Made by a program: the position numbers and the translations under genes. The notes under the pieces were generated by a model. That model did no database searches, was not told where the DNA came from, and saw only the letters and a list, made by a program, of their open reading frames with translations. A DNA stretch of 18,754 nucleotides from CAVUUN01 sp964421755 (GTDB lineage: Bacteria; Acidobacteriota; UBA6911; RPQK01): the NCBI GenBank assembly GCA_964421755.1, contig CAYQYP010000041.1:1-18754 (forward strand), in the 5' to 3' direction. This document shows positions 1-7,721 of this stretch, piece by piece; position 1 is the stretch's first letter, and every line of letters starts with the position of its first letter.

Positions 1-226
1 TTGACGCGGCGGCCGGGACCCACACAGTCTTTTCGGTGCTGCATCTCAGGGGCGCCTTGTCGAACCGCACTTCAAGTTTCCGGTCTTGGCTGGCAGGGCG
101 ATTTGACGCAACACATTTCTTTATGGTAACCGTTATTAACAGAGCTTGTAAGTCAATCAGCGCAGTTGACATTTCTTTAAAAACACGCGGCCGCACCGGC
201 TGACGTTTGCAGACAAGGGGGGGCAA
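1..226. other. Upstream region of the SGNH/crystallin gene cluster
   Basis: I see no convincing gene here. The segment is AT-richer between about 100 and 180 than its surroundings, as expected of a promoter region. Two TTGAC boxes (103-107 and 166-170) are each followed by the near-identical 12-mer ACATTTCTTTAW (113-124 and 169-180). No well-spaced -10 hexamer follows either TTGAC box, so I do not call a promoter. A G-rich stretch at 217-223 is the likely ribosome binding site of the TTG-started gene at 227. Confidence 0.4.
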
Positions 227-1246
227 TTGAAAATCAGCGGTGTTGTCAACGAAATCACCAACCTTACAGCCTTTCTTGGCTCGGTGATCGACTTCGCAGA
301 CGCGACAAAGATCAACCTGGCAAACGCCAGCGCCACTTCGTTTAGACCGGCCCGACAGATGAGGGTTCACCTCGCCAGCGCCCTTCCGACGTCGGGCGGT
401 TTCTTCCCGGGGATTTCGCTCAAAGACGACGTCGCGAATGATGGATTGTTTCGCTTCGACTTCAACGAGGCTCTCCTGACTCAGAACTTCGGGGTTTTAG
501 GAACGCCCGCTTCAAGCCCTCCTCGTTTCTATTTCCTTGTATACAAACAGATCCAGGAGATAACTATCCCGAATCCCCTGGGCGGGCCCGGACAGACCAT
601 ACCCATCTTTCAACCGGTCTATCGGTCAGACAGCTTCAGGTTGAATGACCTGGAGGACGAGAATGACTTCTCTCTTTTCTTTGTCGGTCTCAACGATTCC
701 GGCCTGGTGGACGTCCCATCCATAACACAGGCCGACGTCGACACTCAGATTGCCGGCATTAGCTTGACCGGTCTGAGCTCCTTGTCAGGCCGGATTCGGG
801 ACCGTCACGTTCGCGTCACTGGTCGGGGGACGTCAGGCGCCAGGTTGAGTTTCAACGTTGGTCTGCGGCCCTCAACGTTGAGCAGCCTGAACAGCCTTCT
901 TCGACACAAAATCGAGGACTATGAACTTGATGTGCCTTTTCCTGCGAATCTATGCGTCGATTACGGCTCGATCGAACGCCTTGTCCGTGACAACGTCAGG
1001 GACCTGGCGCGCGACATCAACACCACGATTCAATCGAATCTGACCGATTCAATTCCGGATGTTATTCCCGGTTTTGACGAAGAGGTCTTCTTCACGACAA
1101 ATTCAACGGTGACCTGCGCGGACGTTGACTTTCCCGTCGTGAGCCAATCGGTGGTGGATATCACCGGGCTAGGTCCTTTCACCCTCGTGGTACGGGAGAT
1201 CCGACTGGACCTGTTCATCGGTTTTCCGCGAAGAATAGAGGCTTAG
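227..1246 (+). CDS. Hypothetical protein, first gene of the SGNH hydrolase/crystallin cluster
   Basis: This is a 339-aa protein that I do not recognise. The TTG start at 227 lies just behind a G-rich Shine-Dalgarno-like stretch (AAGGGGGGGC), and no better ATG exists nearby. There is no signal peptide and no membrane segment. Residues 1 to about 155 alternate hydrophobic and polar residues in a beta-rich way (GVVNEIT, MRVHLAS, FRFDFNE, RFYFLVYKQ, SFRLNDL, FSLFFVGL). This weakly recalls the transthyretin-like or carboxypeptidase-regulatory fold, as inference only. A Ser/Leu-rich stretch at about 176-190 (SLTGLSSLSGR) follows, then a more helical segment (about 240-275) and a final beta-like stretch ending VREIRLDLFIGFPRR. 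A small palindrome (GCTTAGGCTAAGC, 1241-1253) spans its stop codon. It lies 23 nt upstream of the SGNH hydrolase gene, so the two are probably co-transcribed. Confidence 0.7.
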   Translation: MKISGVVNEITNLTAFLGSVIDFADATKINLANASATSFRPARQMRVHLASALPTSGGFFPGISLKDDVANDGLFRFDFNEALLTQNFGVLGTPASSPPRFYFLVYKQIQEITIPNPLGGPGQTIPIFQPVYRSDSFRLNDLEDENDFSLFFVGLNDSGLVDVPSITQADVDTQIAGISLTGLSSLSGRIRDRHVRVTGRGTSGARLSFNVGLRPSTLSSLNSLLRHKIEDYELDVPFPANLCVDYGSIERLVRDNVRDLARDINTTIQSNLTDSIPDVIPGFDEEVFFTTNSTVTCADVDFPVVSQSVVDITGLGPFTLVVREIRLDLFIGFPRRIEA

Positions 1247-1269
1247 GCTAAGCCAGACGGGAGGCGCCC

Positions 1270-3315
1270 ATGCTGAAGATCAAACTTCTAGGCTCAGGTC
1301 TTATCTTGCTGTCGTGGCTTCAAGTTGTATCGGGGCAAAGCGCTACCGGGTTCGACAATCCACTCGTGAACGGCGAGAGAGCTCTCCGATTTCGGGTTGA
1401 AACCGCCGCGATCAGAAGTGACCTCCTCGATGTCACGGTCTTTTACTCGGACGAGGCGGCGCGGCTGGATGATCTGACGGACTCCAGCCTGTCTCGCGGC
1501 AAACCCGTTCTGGAGCTCGACCGCACTTCGAGCGCGATTCTCTTCGCGACCTTTATTTTCCCGCATCAGGATTTCCCTACCGATCCGAACCGGTCATTGT
1601 ACCGTCGCTACCGCGCCACGGGCCGTGAAGTAGTCAGATACACCGTGATGGAACAGGTCGAGACAATACTTGACGGTCTCCTCCCGCCTGGCGACGCAAC
1701 TTCGCCACCCTCCCCGTTGGACATCCACCCCGTCATCCACGATCGGGGGGACTGCGTCTTCTACCGGGTGCGAGTCCGGGTTCGTGATGACGTGGTATTC
1801 ACGTCGGAGACCCTCTCTTTTCGGATGCCGGACAGCTACAACATCGCGATTGCTGGTGACTCATACGCGGCGGGAGAGGGGGCGCCGCAAGACAATTTTG
1901 AGCTTGTCGGCGACAACGAAGATATGTGGTCGCAGAACGACTGCCATCGGTCCCGGAGAAGCGGTATGGTCCGTGGTGTCAAACAGTTCATCCTGGAGAA
2001 CCCTGACATCGCGGTGGACTACATTCATGTGGCCTGTACCGGGGCGGGGGTAAGCAACCTGATATCCAGAGAGCAAACCAGGGCCGTTCTTGATTTCAGT
2101 GCGCCTCATCCGATCCAACTCGACATCGTCCAAGACGAGTTCCTGGGCGAGGGGGGAGAGAATCACGGCGAGCTCAACCTCCTCCTGCTTTCGATTGGTG
2201 GGAATAATGCGGGTTTTGGCAGCTACGTGGCCGATTTCATTATTCTCCCCGGCAACGCCGCCGATGATGATGATCTGCCGGATGAGATCGAAGAGAACCT
2301 GGAGGCACTCAGTGACGCCTATGCCGATCTCGATGATGAGGTTCAGGCGCGCTTTCCGACTGCCAAAATCGCAATGGCGACCTACCCGGACTCGACAAGA
2401 GGGCCTCTTGGACGTTGTGGAAATGCGCCCGGGCCGGTGGAATTTGCGGCTGCCTACAACTGTTGCCTCCTCGAAGTCGATCCGGTTACCAACCCAGTCG
2501 CTGAGTATCGCTTCACCAAAAACGAGTTCATCGAACCGCTGAACGAGGTCATAAGGGATCGAGTCAACGATTCGAATGAGCCGAATCAGTTTCCCGACTG
2601 GTATCTCGTGGACCTCGAAGAGCTGATGGGGTCGCATGGGTTCTGTGATTGCGGGAATCCTTACATTAATCGACTCGCCGATTCGGTTTCGACCCAGGGT
2701 GATCCTTTCGGCGTCGTTCACCCCAACCGAACCGGGTACCGGGAAGTCTTTCGTGACCGCGTACACCTGCGGATCTCGGAGATCTACGGCGATTTCGTGA
2801 CCGAGCGCAAGGGCGGCATCGCGATCGCACTCCTTCTCGGAATCGACAGCCCGGCCATACCCGAAGCCTGTGTCGGGACATCATCAGGCTCCAGAGGTCT
2901 TTCACTGTCATGGTTGACCCGCCTTCCGGTGCCGGATCCCAGGCTGCGCCTGCTTGGTAAATTCCTGAAAGACAAGAAGGTCAGGGCAGCGCTGCAGAAC
3001 GGTCGGCGGGATCAACTGGAAGAGACACCGGCTTTCAAGAAGCTTGTCGGCAAACGAGTTGAGGCCCAGAGACTTTACGATGAGATCTTTCCAAACCCGA
3101 AGGCAAGACAGGCCGAAGGCAGACCGGAGCGAGAATCGGAAAGAGAGAAGCGGGCGAGGGAAAGATTGCGGGAATACCTAACCTCCAAGGAATTCCAGGA
3201 GATGAGGTTGAAGATCCTGAGCGAGCCCAACCGTGGGGCTCCGACAAAAGACGACAAATTGGATAAGTATTTCAATCGTCAGGTCGTCAAGAAGAACCGC
3301 GCAACAGCCAAGTGA
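1270..3315 (+). CDS. Secreted SGNH/GDSL-type hydrolase with N- and C-terminal extensions
   Basis: This 681-aa protein begins with a signal peptide (residues 1-22, hydrophobic core LLGSGLILLSWL, VSG|Q cleavage). The SGNH core lies at about 190-505. Block I is IAGDSYAAGEG with nucleophile Ser198, block III is SIGGNNAGFG (Asn312), and block V is HPNRTGY with catalytic His484. Known family members are esterases or lipases acting on acyl or acetyl esters; the substrate here is unknown. The core is preceded by about 170 residues of beta-rich sequence and followed by about 175 residues. The end of that tail (about 600-681) is highly charged and helical (RPERESEREKRARERLREYL). Family members are often only 200-300 aa, so this one is unusually large. 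Cys pairs at CCLLEVD and GFCDCG suggest disulfides outside the cytoplasm. ATG 1270 follows a GGGAGG site at 1259-1264. The next gene starts 16 nt after the stop. Confidence 0.85.
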   Translation: MLKIKLLGSGLILLSWLQVVSGQSATGFDNPLVNGERALRFRVETAAIRSDLLDVTVFYSDEAARLDDLTDSSLSRGKPVLELDRTSSAILFATFIFPHQDFPTDPNRSLYRRYRATGREVVRYTVMEQVETILDGLLPPGDATSPPSPLDIHPVIHDRGDCVFYRVRVRVRDDVVFTSETLSFRMPDSYNIAIAGDSYAAGEGAPQDNFELVGDNEDMWSQNDCHRSRRSGMVRGVKQFILENPDIAVDYIHVACTGAGVSNLISREQTRAVLDFSAPHPIQLDIVQDEFLGEGGENHGELNLLLLSIGGNNAGFGSYVADFIILPGNAADDDDLPDEIEENLEALSDAYADLDDEVQARFPTAKIAMATYPDSTRGPLGRCGNAPGPVEFAAAYNCCLLEVDPVTNPVAEYRFTKNEFIEPLNEVIRDRVNDSNEPNQFPDWYLVDLEELMGSHGFCDCGNPYINRLADSVSTQGDPFGVVHPNRTGYREVFRDRVHLRISEIYGDFVTERKGGIAIALLLGIDSPAIPEACVGTSSGSRGLSLSWLTRLPVPDPRLRLLGKFLKDKKVRAALQNGRRDQLEETPAFKKLVGKRVEAQRLYDEIFPNPKARQAEGRPERESEREKRARERLREYLTSKEFQEMRLKILSEPNRGAPTKDDKLDKYFNRQVVKKNRATAK

Positions 3316-3331
3316 GCCTGAGGAGATTTCT

Positions 3332-4018
3332 ATGGCACTGAAGTATTGCTTTCAAGGCGCGATATATTCGCGTAAGACACTCTCGGAACTCGACGGTCTA
3401 ACGCGCCTCAAGGAGCCGGTGATGGCGCTGGGTCCTGGCCTGCCCGAACGAAACATGGCCTACGTGTTCGAGAACATGAAAGCCCTCTACGCTGCGGCGC
3501 CTCAACTGAAGCTGGATCACGTGTTGGCTAAGCTCCGAAAGGGTGTCACAGAGGCGCGGCGGTCCCAGAACGGCGATCTGACGGGACTGGCTGCTCGGCA
3601 GACGGCCCTGGCCAAGCGCATCAAGAAAGACTACGAAGCCTTGGCGGGGCGGACAGGCATTCCGCTTGACTCTGAGCAACTGTTCCTCCGCGCCACGACG
3701 AAGGCGAATCCGCTTGAAGGACCGGTATTCGACCCGGCGTGCGTATACACGGGTGTTGGCTTCACCGGTAGCTATATGTGTGCGGGGGTGCCGCTTCCAG
3801 ATCTGACGTGGTTCCCCGGCTTCAACAACACGATCTCTTCGGTGCGTGCCGCCGGCGCCTGCATCTTGTATTCCGGTACTTGGTTCGGCGGCGCCGCCCT
3901 AGTGCTGGTCGGGCTTCCAGTGATCGCCGTGGCGAATCTGACCGCAGTCACGCCGACTATCGGCGCCCTGGCGAATTTCAACAACGTCACTTCGTCGGTG
4001 TACGCGTATCTCTACTAG
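3332..4018 (+). CDS. Beta/gamma-crystallin-fold protein with two calcium-type Greek-key motifs
   Basis: The encoded protein is 228 aa. The start at 3332 follows GAGGAG (3319-3324); an in-frame ATG at 3233 lies inside the preceding gene and is not preferred. Residues 1 to about 130 look helical and charged, with no clear signal peptide. The C-terminal 92 residues form a two-motif beta/gamma-crystallin domain. The first motif is YTGVGFTG (139-146, matching YxxxxFxG) with FNNTISS (164-170). The second is YSGTWFGG (180-187) with FNNVTSS (216-222). Both NNxxSS-type stretches match the N/D-N/D-X-X-S/T-S calcium-binding signature. Known bacterial relatives bind Ca2+ or act as extracellular structural or proteinase-inhibitor (I36-like) proteins. 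The motifs are read directly from the sequence; calcium binding is inferred. Hydrophobic stretches near 188-200 belong to the fold rather than to a membrane helix. It is the third gene of the cluster, and export would need a non-classical route or a missed signal. Confidence 0.75.
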   Translation: MALKYCFQGAIYSRKTLSELDGLTRLKEPVMALGPGLPERNMAYVFENMKALYAAAPQLKLDHVLAKLRKGVTEARRSQNGDLTGLAARQTALAKRIKKDYEALAGRTGIPLDSEQLFLRATTKANPLEGPVFDPACVYTGVGFTGSYMCAGVPLPDLTWFPGFNNTISSVRAAGACILYSGTWFGGAALVLVGLPVIAVANLTAVTPTIGALANFNNVTSSVYAYLY

Positions 4019-4180
4019 GGGCCGTATCTGCAGGGCGTGTTGCCAAGTCATTTTGGCGTGCGGGGGCAGAAGGGACTGAGCGATTGCGGCATGGGCTCCT
4101 AGCGCTTATGGGACACTCCCCTGTGGTTCTCCCTCGGTTCCACTGTTCTCAGGTCGCTCATTCCACGTCCCGTTTTGGGA
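4019..4180. other. Short convergent intergenic region
   Basis: This stretch separates the + strand cluster from the convergent AsmA-like gene. A small stem, GTCCC-GTTTT-GGGAC (4167-4181), touches the AsmA stop codon but has no U-tract, so I do not call it a terminator. I see nothing else here. Confidence 0.4.
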
Positions 4181-5710
4181 CTACCAGTTCAGCCCGAATT
4201 TAGGAGCGTCGCGGGTGCCGGTGATTTTGATCGGCAGTTCTGTCCCGGCCTTTTTCCCCTTGAAGAACGGGTCGAGTACTTTCAGGAAGACGCTCTTGAT
4301 CCCGGTCTGGGTGTTTGACAGTTTTTCCTGCATCAGCAGCTTGCCCCTGAAATCCAAGTCCTCGCTCACGAGTCCGTAGTGGCCGTCCAGGTGGACTTGC
4401 GCCCCGGGGACCATGAACGAGAGTTGCGAGAACGAAGCTTTTCCATCTTGCAGCAGGAACCGGCCCCGAAGGTCGGACACGACTCGCTCGTCCGCGTCGT
4501 CGTCATGCTCCCCTCTGCTTTTGAGACTGAGGCTCTCGATCTTGTCCTGAATCCCGGGATCCACGAATTCCGAACGGGCGAGTTGAAACGATCCGTCAAG
4601 GCGCAGTTTCTCGACGATGTCCCGGTCGCCCGGCGGGATGTCCATTTTGACCTTAAGTGAAATCCGTCCAACCATAGGAGGCCGGGAGCGAACGGCGAAC
4701 TTCAGCACGTCCTCGATCCGTCCTCCATTGATTTGGACGTCAAGGATCACCGACTTTCCGCGCGTTCCCTCTCTCTCATATACGCCGCCATGACACACGA
4801 CCTCTGATTTTCCGAATCGCGCGGTGACCGGTTGCAGCAGAGTATCGCCATTGGTTCCGTCAATGATTGCGTGGAACTTTGTGCGCAGGTGAACCGGGTG
4901 CCCCGCCCTCTTGATGACGAAGTCGGGTGTATCGGTTGTACCGTTAGCTTCCAAGCGTCGGAGCACGCCGCCGAAGTCCCCCGTCGAAGAGAGCGTGCCG
5001 GCGAGACCCTTGAAAACCGACAGGTCCGCATTTTCAAAGATGTACTGCCCCGTTGTCGGGGTGTTCCCCGGGTCATCGGTGTTCCAGGGTCCGAAACGAC
5101 CCTGCGCGTCGATCAGACCGGGTGGCTTGGCGTTCTTCAAGACAGCATCGTACGCCATCGGCTGACCTGTTCCCGCCCCCCTCAACTTCAGTTTGTACAG
5201 CTCGAAAACAAGCGGCTGCTTGCCCGTCTTCTTCGCCAGGATCTGGAGAAGCGTGCCGTCCGCCTCGACCGTCCCGGTCACGAACGCGGCATTCTTAAGG
5301 CCGTTCCCCTCGTTGTTCGCGGGGTGCTCCCCTTCCCCGTCTTTCTCGCGCTTGGGCGGGACGTTGATCTTCAACCCCTTGAGTGCGACGCGTTCGATCC
5401 GTCGTGGAGACCGGAGGATACCTAAAATTCCGGCGGTCGCCTGGAACTCCTCAACCGAAATAAGCGGTGGCAGTCCCGCCGAATCGTGTTTTCGAAGAAC
5501 GAGATTCTTACCCGTAACGGTCAGCATCGGAAAACCCGAAAGCCGCAGTTCGGCGATCTCGGCGGTTCCATCGAAGTCCCGTTCAATCGCGCGGACCACT
5601 TCGGCCCGCAGTCGAGGCTCAACCCGGTACAACTGGAAGGCGGCCAGGGCAAGGGCTAAAGCCAGGACGGCAAAACCGGCTGCCAACCAGATCTTTCGTC
5701 GATTTTTCAA
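4181..5710 (-). CDS. AsmA-like membrane-anchored protein
   Basis: This 509-aa protein starts at TTG 5710, supported by GAGGAA about 8 nt upstream on the - strand. A positively charged N-terminus (KNRRK) is followed by one transmembrane segment at about 8-27 (WLAAGFAVLALALALAAF), then a long soluble region. The opening part (EIAELRLSGFPMLTVTGKNLVL, then VEEFQATAGILGILRSPRRIERVALKGLKI) and the closing part (GRFLLQDGKASFSQLSFMVPGAQVHLDGHYGL, LDFRGKLLMQEKLS, ITGTRDAPKFGL) are typical of the AsmA family. Known members of that superfamily (AsmA, TamB, YhdP) are long beta-groove proteins in the periplasm tied to outer-membrane assembly or lipid transport. The specific role here is unknown. The gene stands alone: it is convergent with the gene before it and separated by 627 nt of repeats from cobA. 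An AT-rich stretch at 5735-5775 is the likely promoter region. Confidence 0.82.
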   Translation of the reverse strand: MKNRRKIWLAAGFAVLALALALAAFQLYRVEPRLRAEVVRAIERDFDGTAEIAELRLSGFPMLTVTGKNLVLRKHDSAGLPPLISVEEFQATAGILGILRSPRRIERVALKGLKINVPPKREKDGEGEHPANNEGNGLKNAAFVTGTVEADGTLLQILAKKTGKQPLVFELYKLKLRGAGTGQPMAYDAVLKNAKPPGLIDAQGRFGPWNTDDPGNTPTTGQYIFENADLSVFKGLAGTLSSTGDFGGVLRRLEANGTTDTPDFVIKRAGHPVHLRTKFHAIIDGTNGDTLLQPVTARFGKSEVVCHGGVYEREGTRGKSVILDVQINGGRIEDVLKFAVRSRPPMVGRISLKVKMDIPPGDRDIVEKLRLDGSFQLARSEFVDPGIQDKIESLSLKSRGEHDDDADERVVSDLRGRFLLQDGKASFSQLSFMVPGAQVHLDGHYGLVSEDLDFRGKLLMQEKLSNTQTGIKSVFLKVLDPFFKGKKAGTELPIKITGTRDAPKFGLNW

Positions 5711-6337
5711 AATTGGTTCCTCGGAGAGTCAGAGTTATCATCAATGTTAACTCATTGGGTCTTGTAACAGTGAAGTTGGGCGCAGGTCCCCGACTTCCAA
5801 GTCGGACAACGGCCGAGGATGCCCGTTGAAAGCGGACGAGACGTGCGCGCTTCCAGTGCGGACGGGACGAGGTCTCGAAAAGTCCCTCACGTCTAGCCGC
5901 GCCCTGGAAGAGGGTGTCGGAGAAGGGTCAGGAGGGTAGTGCTTGGCCGAAGTCTAGTGGTGTCAACGCCGAAGGCGTTGCGTAGCAAAGCCCAGGGTTG
6001 CCCGCGTCTTGTGCGGGCTACCCTGGGTGGGACGACGTAAGGTATCAACCCTGAAAGGGTTGCGTACCGAGCTCGATACGCAACCCTTACAGGGTTGGCG
6101 CGTCACGAAAACATCCCAACCCGGGGTAGCCCGCCCAAAAACGCGGGCAACCCCGGGCTTTGCTACGTGACCCCGTTGGGGTCATTGGAATTTTCCCGAC
6201 ACCCTCGCTTCGTGCGCGGCTCCTTGCGATCGCGATTACGCTCCATTCAGGCTCAGCGGATGGATGCATTCGGCGGGCATCCTGCCCTGCGGTGTCCGAC
6301 TTGGAAGTCGGACCTACGTGGCGCCGCTGGCTTCTAT
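5711..6337. repeat. Nested, mirror-symmetric inverted-repeat island
   Basis: There is no credible gene here. Paired repeats are arranged around a centre near 6072. The core is CAACCCT-gaa-AGGGTTG (6046-6062) mirrored by CAACCCT-tac-AGGGTTG (6081-6097). Outside it are arms of about 50 nt (5981-6031 and 6115-6167, TAGCAAAGCCC against GGGCTTTGCTA). Next come a hairpin CAACGCC-gaa-GGCGTTG (5964-5980) and a corresponding GACCCC-gtt-GGGGTC (6169-6183), then GAGGGTGTCGG (5910-5920) against CCGACACCCTC (6197-6207). Further out are GCGGAC/GCGGGC REP-like units (5832-5848, 5858-5870 and 6273-6289). Outermost are CGACTTCCAAGTCGGAC (5791-5807) and GTCCGACTTGGAAGTCGGAC (6294-6313). The symmetry is read from the sequence. 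It resembles composite REP/BIME elements, and a role in mRNA ends or genome mobility is inference. Confidence 0.8.
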
Positions 6338-7150
6338 TCAGAATCCCCCCAAACGCATCAGTCCTGCCGGGTTCACGGTTTCCAACTCTGCAAGCCCGTT
6401 TTCCGGGGCCAGTTTTTCGGCCAGGGAAACCACCTGGCCCACGACCAGCAACGCCGGAGACCGGATCGCGTTTCGCGTTGCCTCGGCTTCGATGTTACGC
6501 AAGGTGGCGATGATCCGGCGTTGACTCTCGAGAGTCCCGGACTCGATCAGTGCCGCGGGGGTGTCGAAGCTGCGCCCGTGGAGGACCAACTGGGCGACGA
6601 TATGCTTGAGCTTGCGTCCTGGCATCAAAACAACCAGGGTGTCGGCCGCCGTGGCCAGCTGGTCCCACCTGACGGGAACAGCGGCGTCCTCGCTTTGGCA
6701 GCCGGTAATAACAGCCACCGAGGAAGACAGCTCGCGATGCGTTACCGGGATGCCGGCCGCCGCGGGAACAGAGAAGGCGGAGCTGACACCGGGGATGACT
6801 TCAAATGGAATCCCCGCCTCGGACAGGAATAGAGCCTCCTCACCGCCCCGGCCGAAGACAAACGAGTCTCCCCCCTTCAGCCGGACAACCTGCTTGCCCT
6901 GCCGGGCTTTTTCGGCCAGAAGCAGGTTAATGGCTCCCTGGGGAAATTCGTAGTACCCGCCCTTCTTGCCGACAAAGATCTTCTCGGCCGTGTCGCTTGC
7001 GAATTGGAGAACCTCCTGGCTGACGAGGCGATCGTAGACGACCACATCGGCTTTCTCGAGGGAACGCCGGCCTTTCACCGTCATCAGATCCGGATCCCCG
7101 GGCCCCGCGCCGACCAGAATGACTTTTCCAACCGTAATATGGCGCTTCAT
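6338..7150 (-). CDS. cobA: Uroporphyrinogen-III C-methyltransferase
   Basis: This 270-aa, full-length SUMT carries out the two SAM-dependent methylations of uroporphyrinogen III at C2 and C7 that give precorrin-2. This is the first committed step toward siroheme and also cobalamin. The tetrapyrrole methylase signatures are clear: VGAGPGDPDLMTVKG (13-27) near the N-terminus, then YDRLVS, VRLKGGDSFVFGRGGEE (the SAM and substrate site, about 93-109), PGVSSAFSVPAAAGIPVTHR, and TLVVLMPGRK further on. It is the last gene of the cys operon and starts 1 nt after the stop of the precorrin-2 dehydrogenase gene, so the two parts that E. coli fuses in CysG are separate here. Cytoplasmic. In this context its product most likely feeds siroheme to the sulfite reductase two genes upstream. 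Confidence 0.95.
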   Translation of the reverse strand: MKRHITVGKVILVGAGPGDPDLMTVKGRRSLEKADVVVYDRLVSQEVLQFASDTAEKIFVGKKGGYYEFPQGAINLLLAEKARQGKQVVRLKGGDSFVFGRGGEEALFLSEAGIPFEVIPGVSSAFSVPAAAGIPVTHRELSSSVAVITGCQSEDAAVPVRWDQLATAADTLVVLMPGRKLKHIVAQLVLHGRSFDTPAALIESGTLESQRRIIATLRNIEAEATRNAIRSPALLVVGQVVSLAEKLAPENGLAELETVNPAGLMRLGGF

Positions 7151-7151
7151 A

Positions 7152-7721
7152 TCAAGAATCCTCTAACGCCTGCTCGACCAGGTCCTTCACACGATCGGCG
7201 CCGCCCTCTCTGGCGGCGGACACCAGGTCGAGCTCCAGAATTCCACGGTAGAAGGCGCGCCGCTGATCGAAGGAACCCAACCGGCGCTTAACGAGCGGCC
7301 GGGTCTCGCCCAATGCCCGCACCAGCTCCGCGTACTCGACCCCGTAGCGTTGTTCCAGCTCCTCTCGAATCTTCGAAGCCAGGGCCGGGCATCGGCCAGA
7401 CGTGGAGACCGCAATGAGCAGATCCTCCCGTTGGACAATGGCCGGTGCGATGAAGCTGCAGTGTGTCGGCTGATCGATCACGTTAAGCGGGATGCGGTGA
7501 AGGTCGGCGAAATCCCGCAGTCGGTCCATCTCAGCCACGTCATCGGTCGAGGCCACGATCAGGGAGCAGCCCTCACCGTCTTCCTCCCTGAACTCGGCGC
7601 GCCGGATGACCTGCGCCCCGGATTCCCGCAACGCGTGCTCCTTTTCGTCGGCCAGCTTCCCGGGGCCGACCACCAGGCACTTTCGCCCCCGTAGGTCCAG
7701 AAAGATCGGGTAAAACCGCAT
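7152..7721 (-). CDS. Precorrin-2 dehydrogenase / sirohydrochlorin ferrochelatase-type protein (CysG N-domain)
   Basis: This 189-aa protein corresponds to the N-terminal part of CysG and to yeast Met8p. These enzymes oxidise precorrin-2 to sirohydrochlorin with NAD+ and can insert iron to make siroheme. MRFYPIFLDLRGRKCLVVG is the usual opening, and the Rossmann glycine motif here reads GPGKLA (19-24). NVIDQPTHCSFIAPAIVQR (80-98) holds Asp83, in the place of the catalytic Asp of the family. IAVSTSGRCPALA (103-115) corresponds to the CysG segment with the regulatory serine. The frame stays open upstream to 7805 inside the preceding gene, but ATG 7721 is chosen: it overlaps the cysI stop as TGATG and has GAGGGAAAG just before it. 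No separate CbiX/SirB chelatase is visible, so this protein may do both steps (inference). Confidence 0.9.
   Translation of the reverse strand: MRFYPIFLDLRGRKCLVVGPGKLADEKEHALRESGAQVIRRAEFREEDGEGCSLIVASTDDVAEMDRLRDFADLHRIPLNVIDQPTHCSFIAPAIVQREDLLIAVSTSGRCPALASKIREELEQRYGVEYAELVRALGETRPLVKRRLGSFDQRRAFYRGILELDLVSAAREGGADRVKDLVEQALEDS

Noticed and set aside
1861..2766. A 301-codon - strand frame inside the SGNH gene
   Set aside because: The SGNH frame holds all catalytic motifs in this stretch; the opposite frame has no recognisable feature.
4167..4181. Rho-independent terminator between the convergent genes
   Set aside because: The stem is only 5 bp and no U-tract follows on either strand.
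6095..6832. A 245-codon + strand frame crossing the repeat island into cobA
   Set aside because: Half lies in palindromic repeats and half is antisense to cobA.
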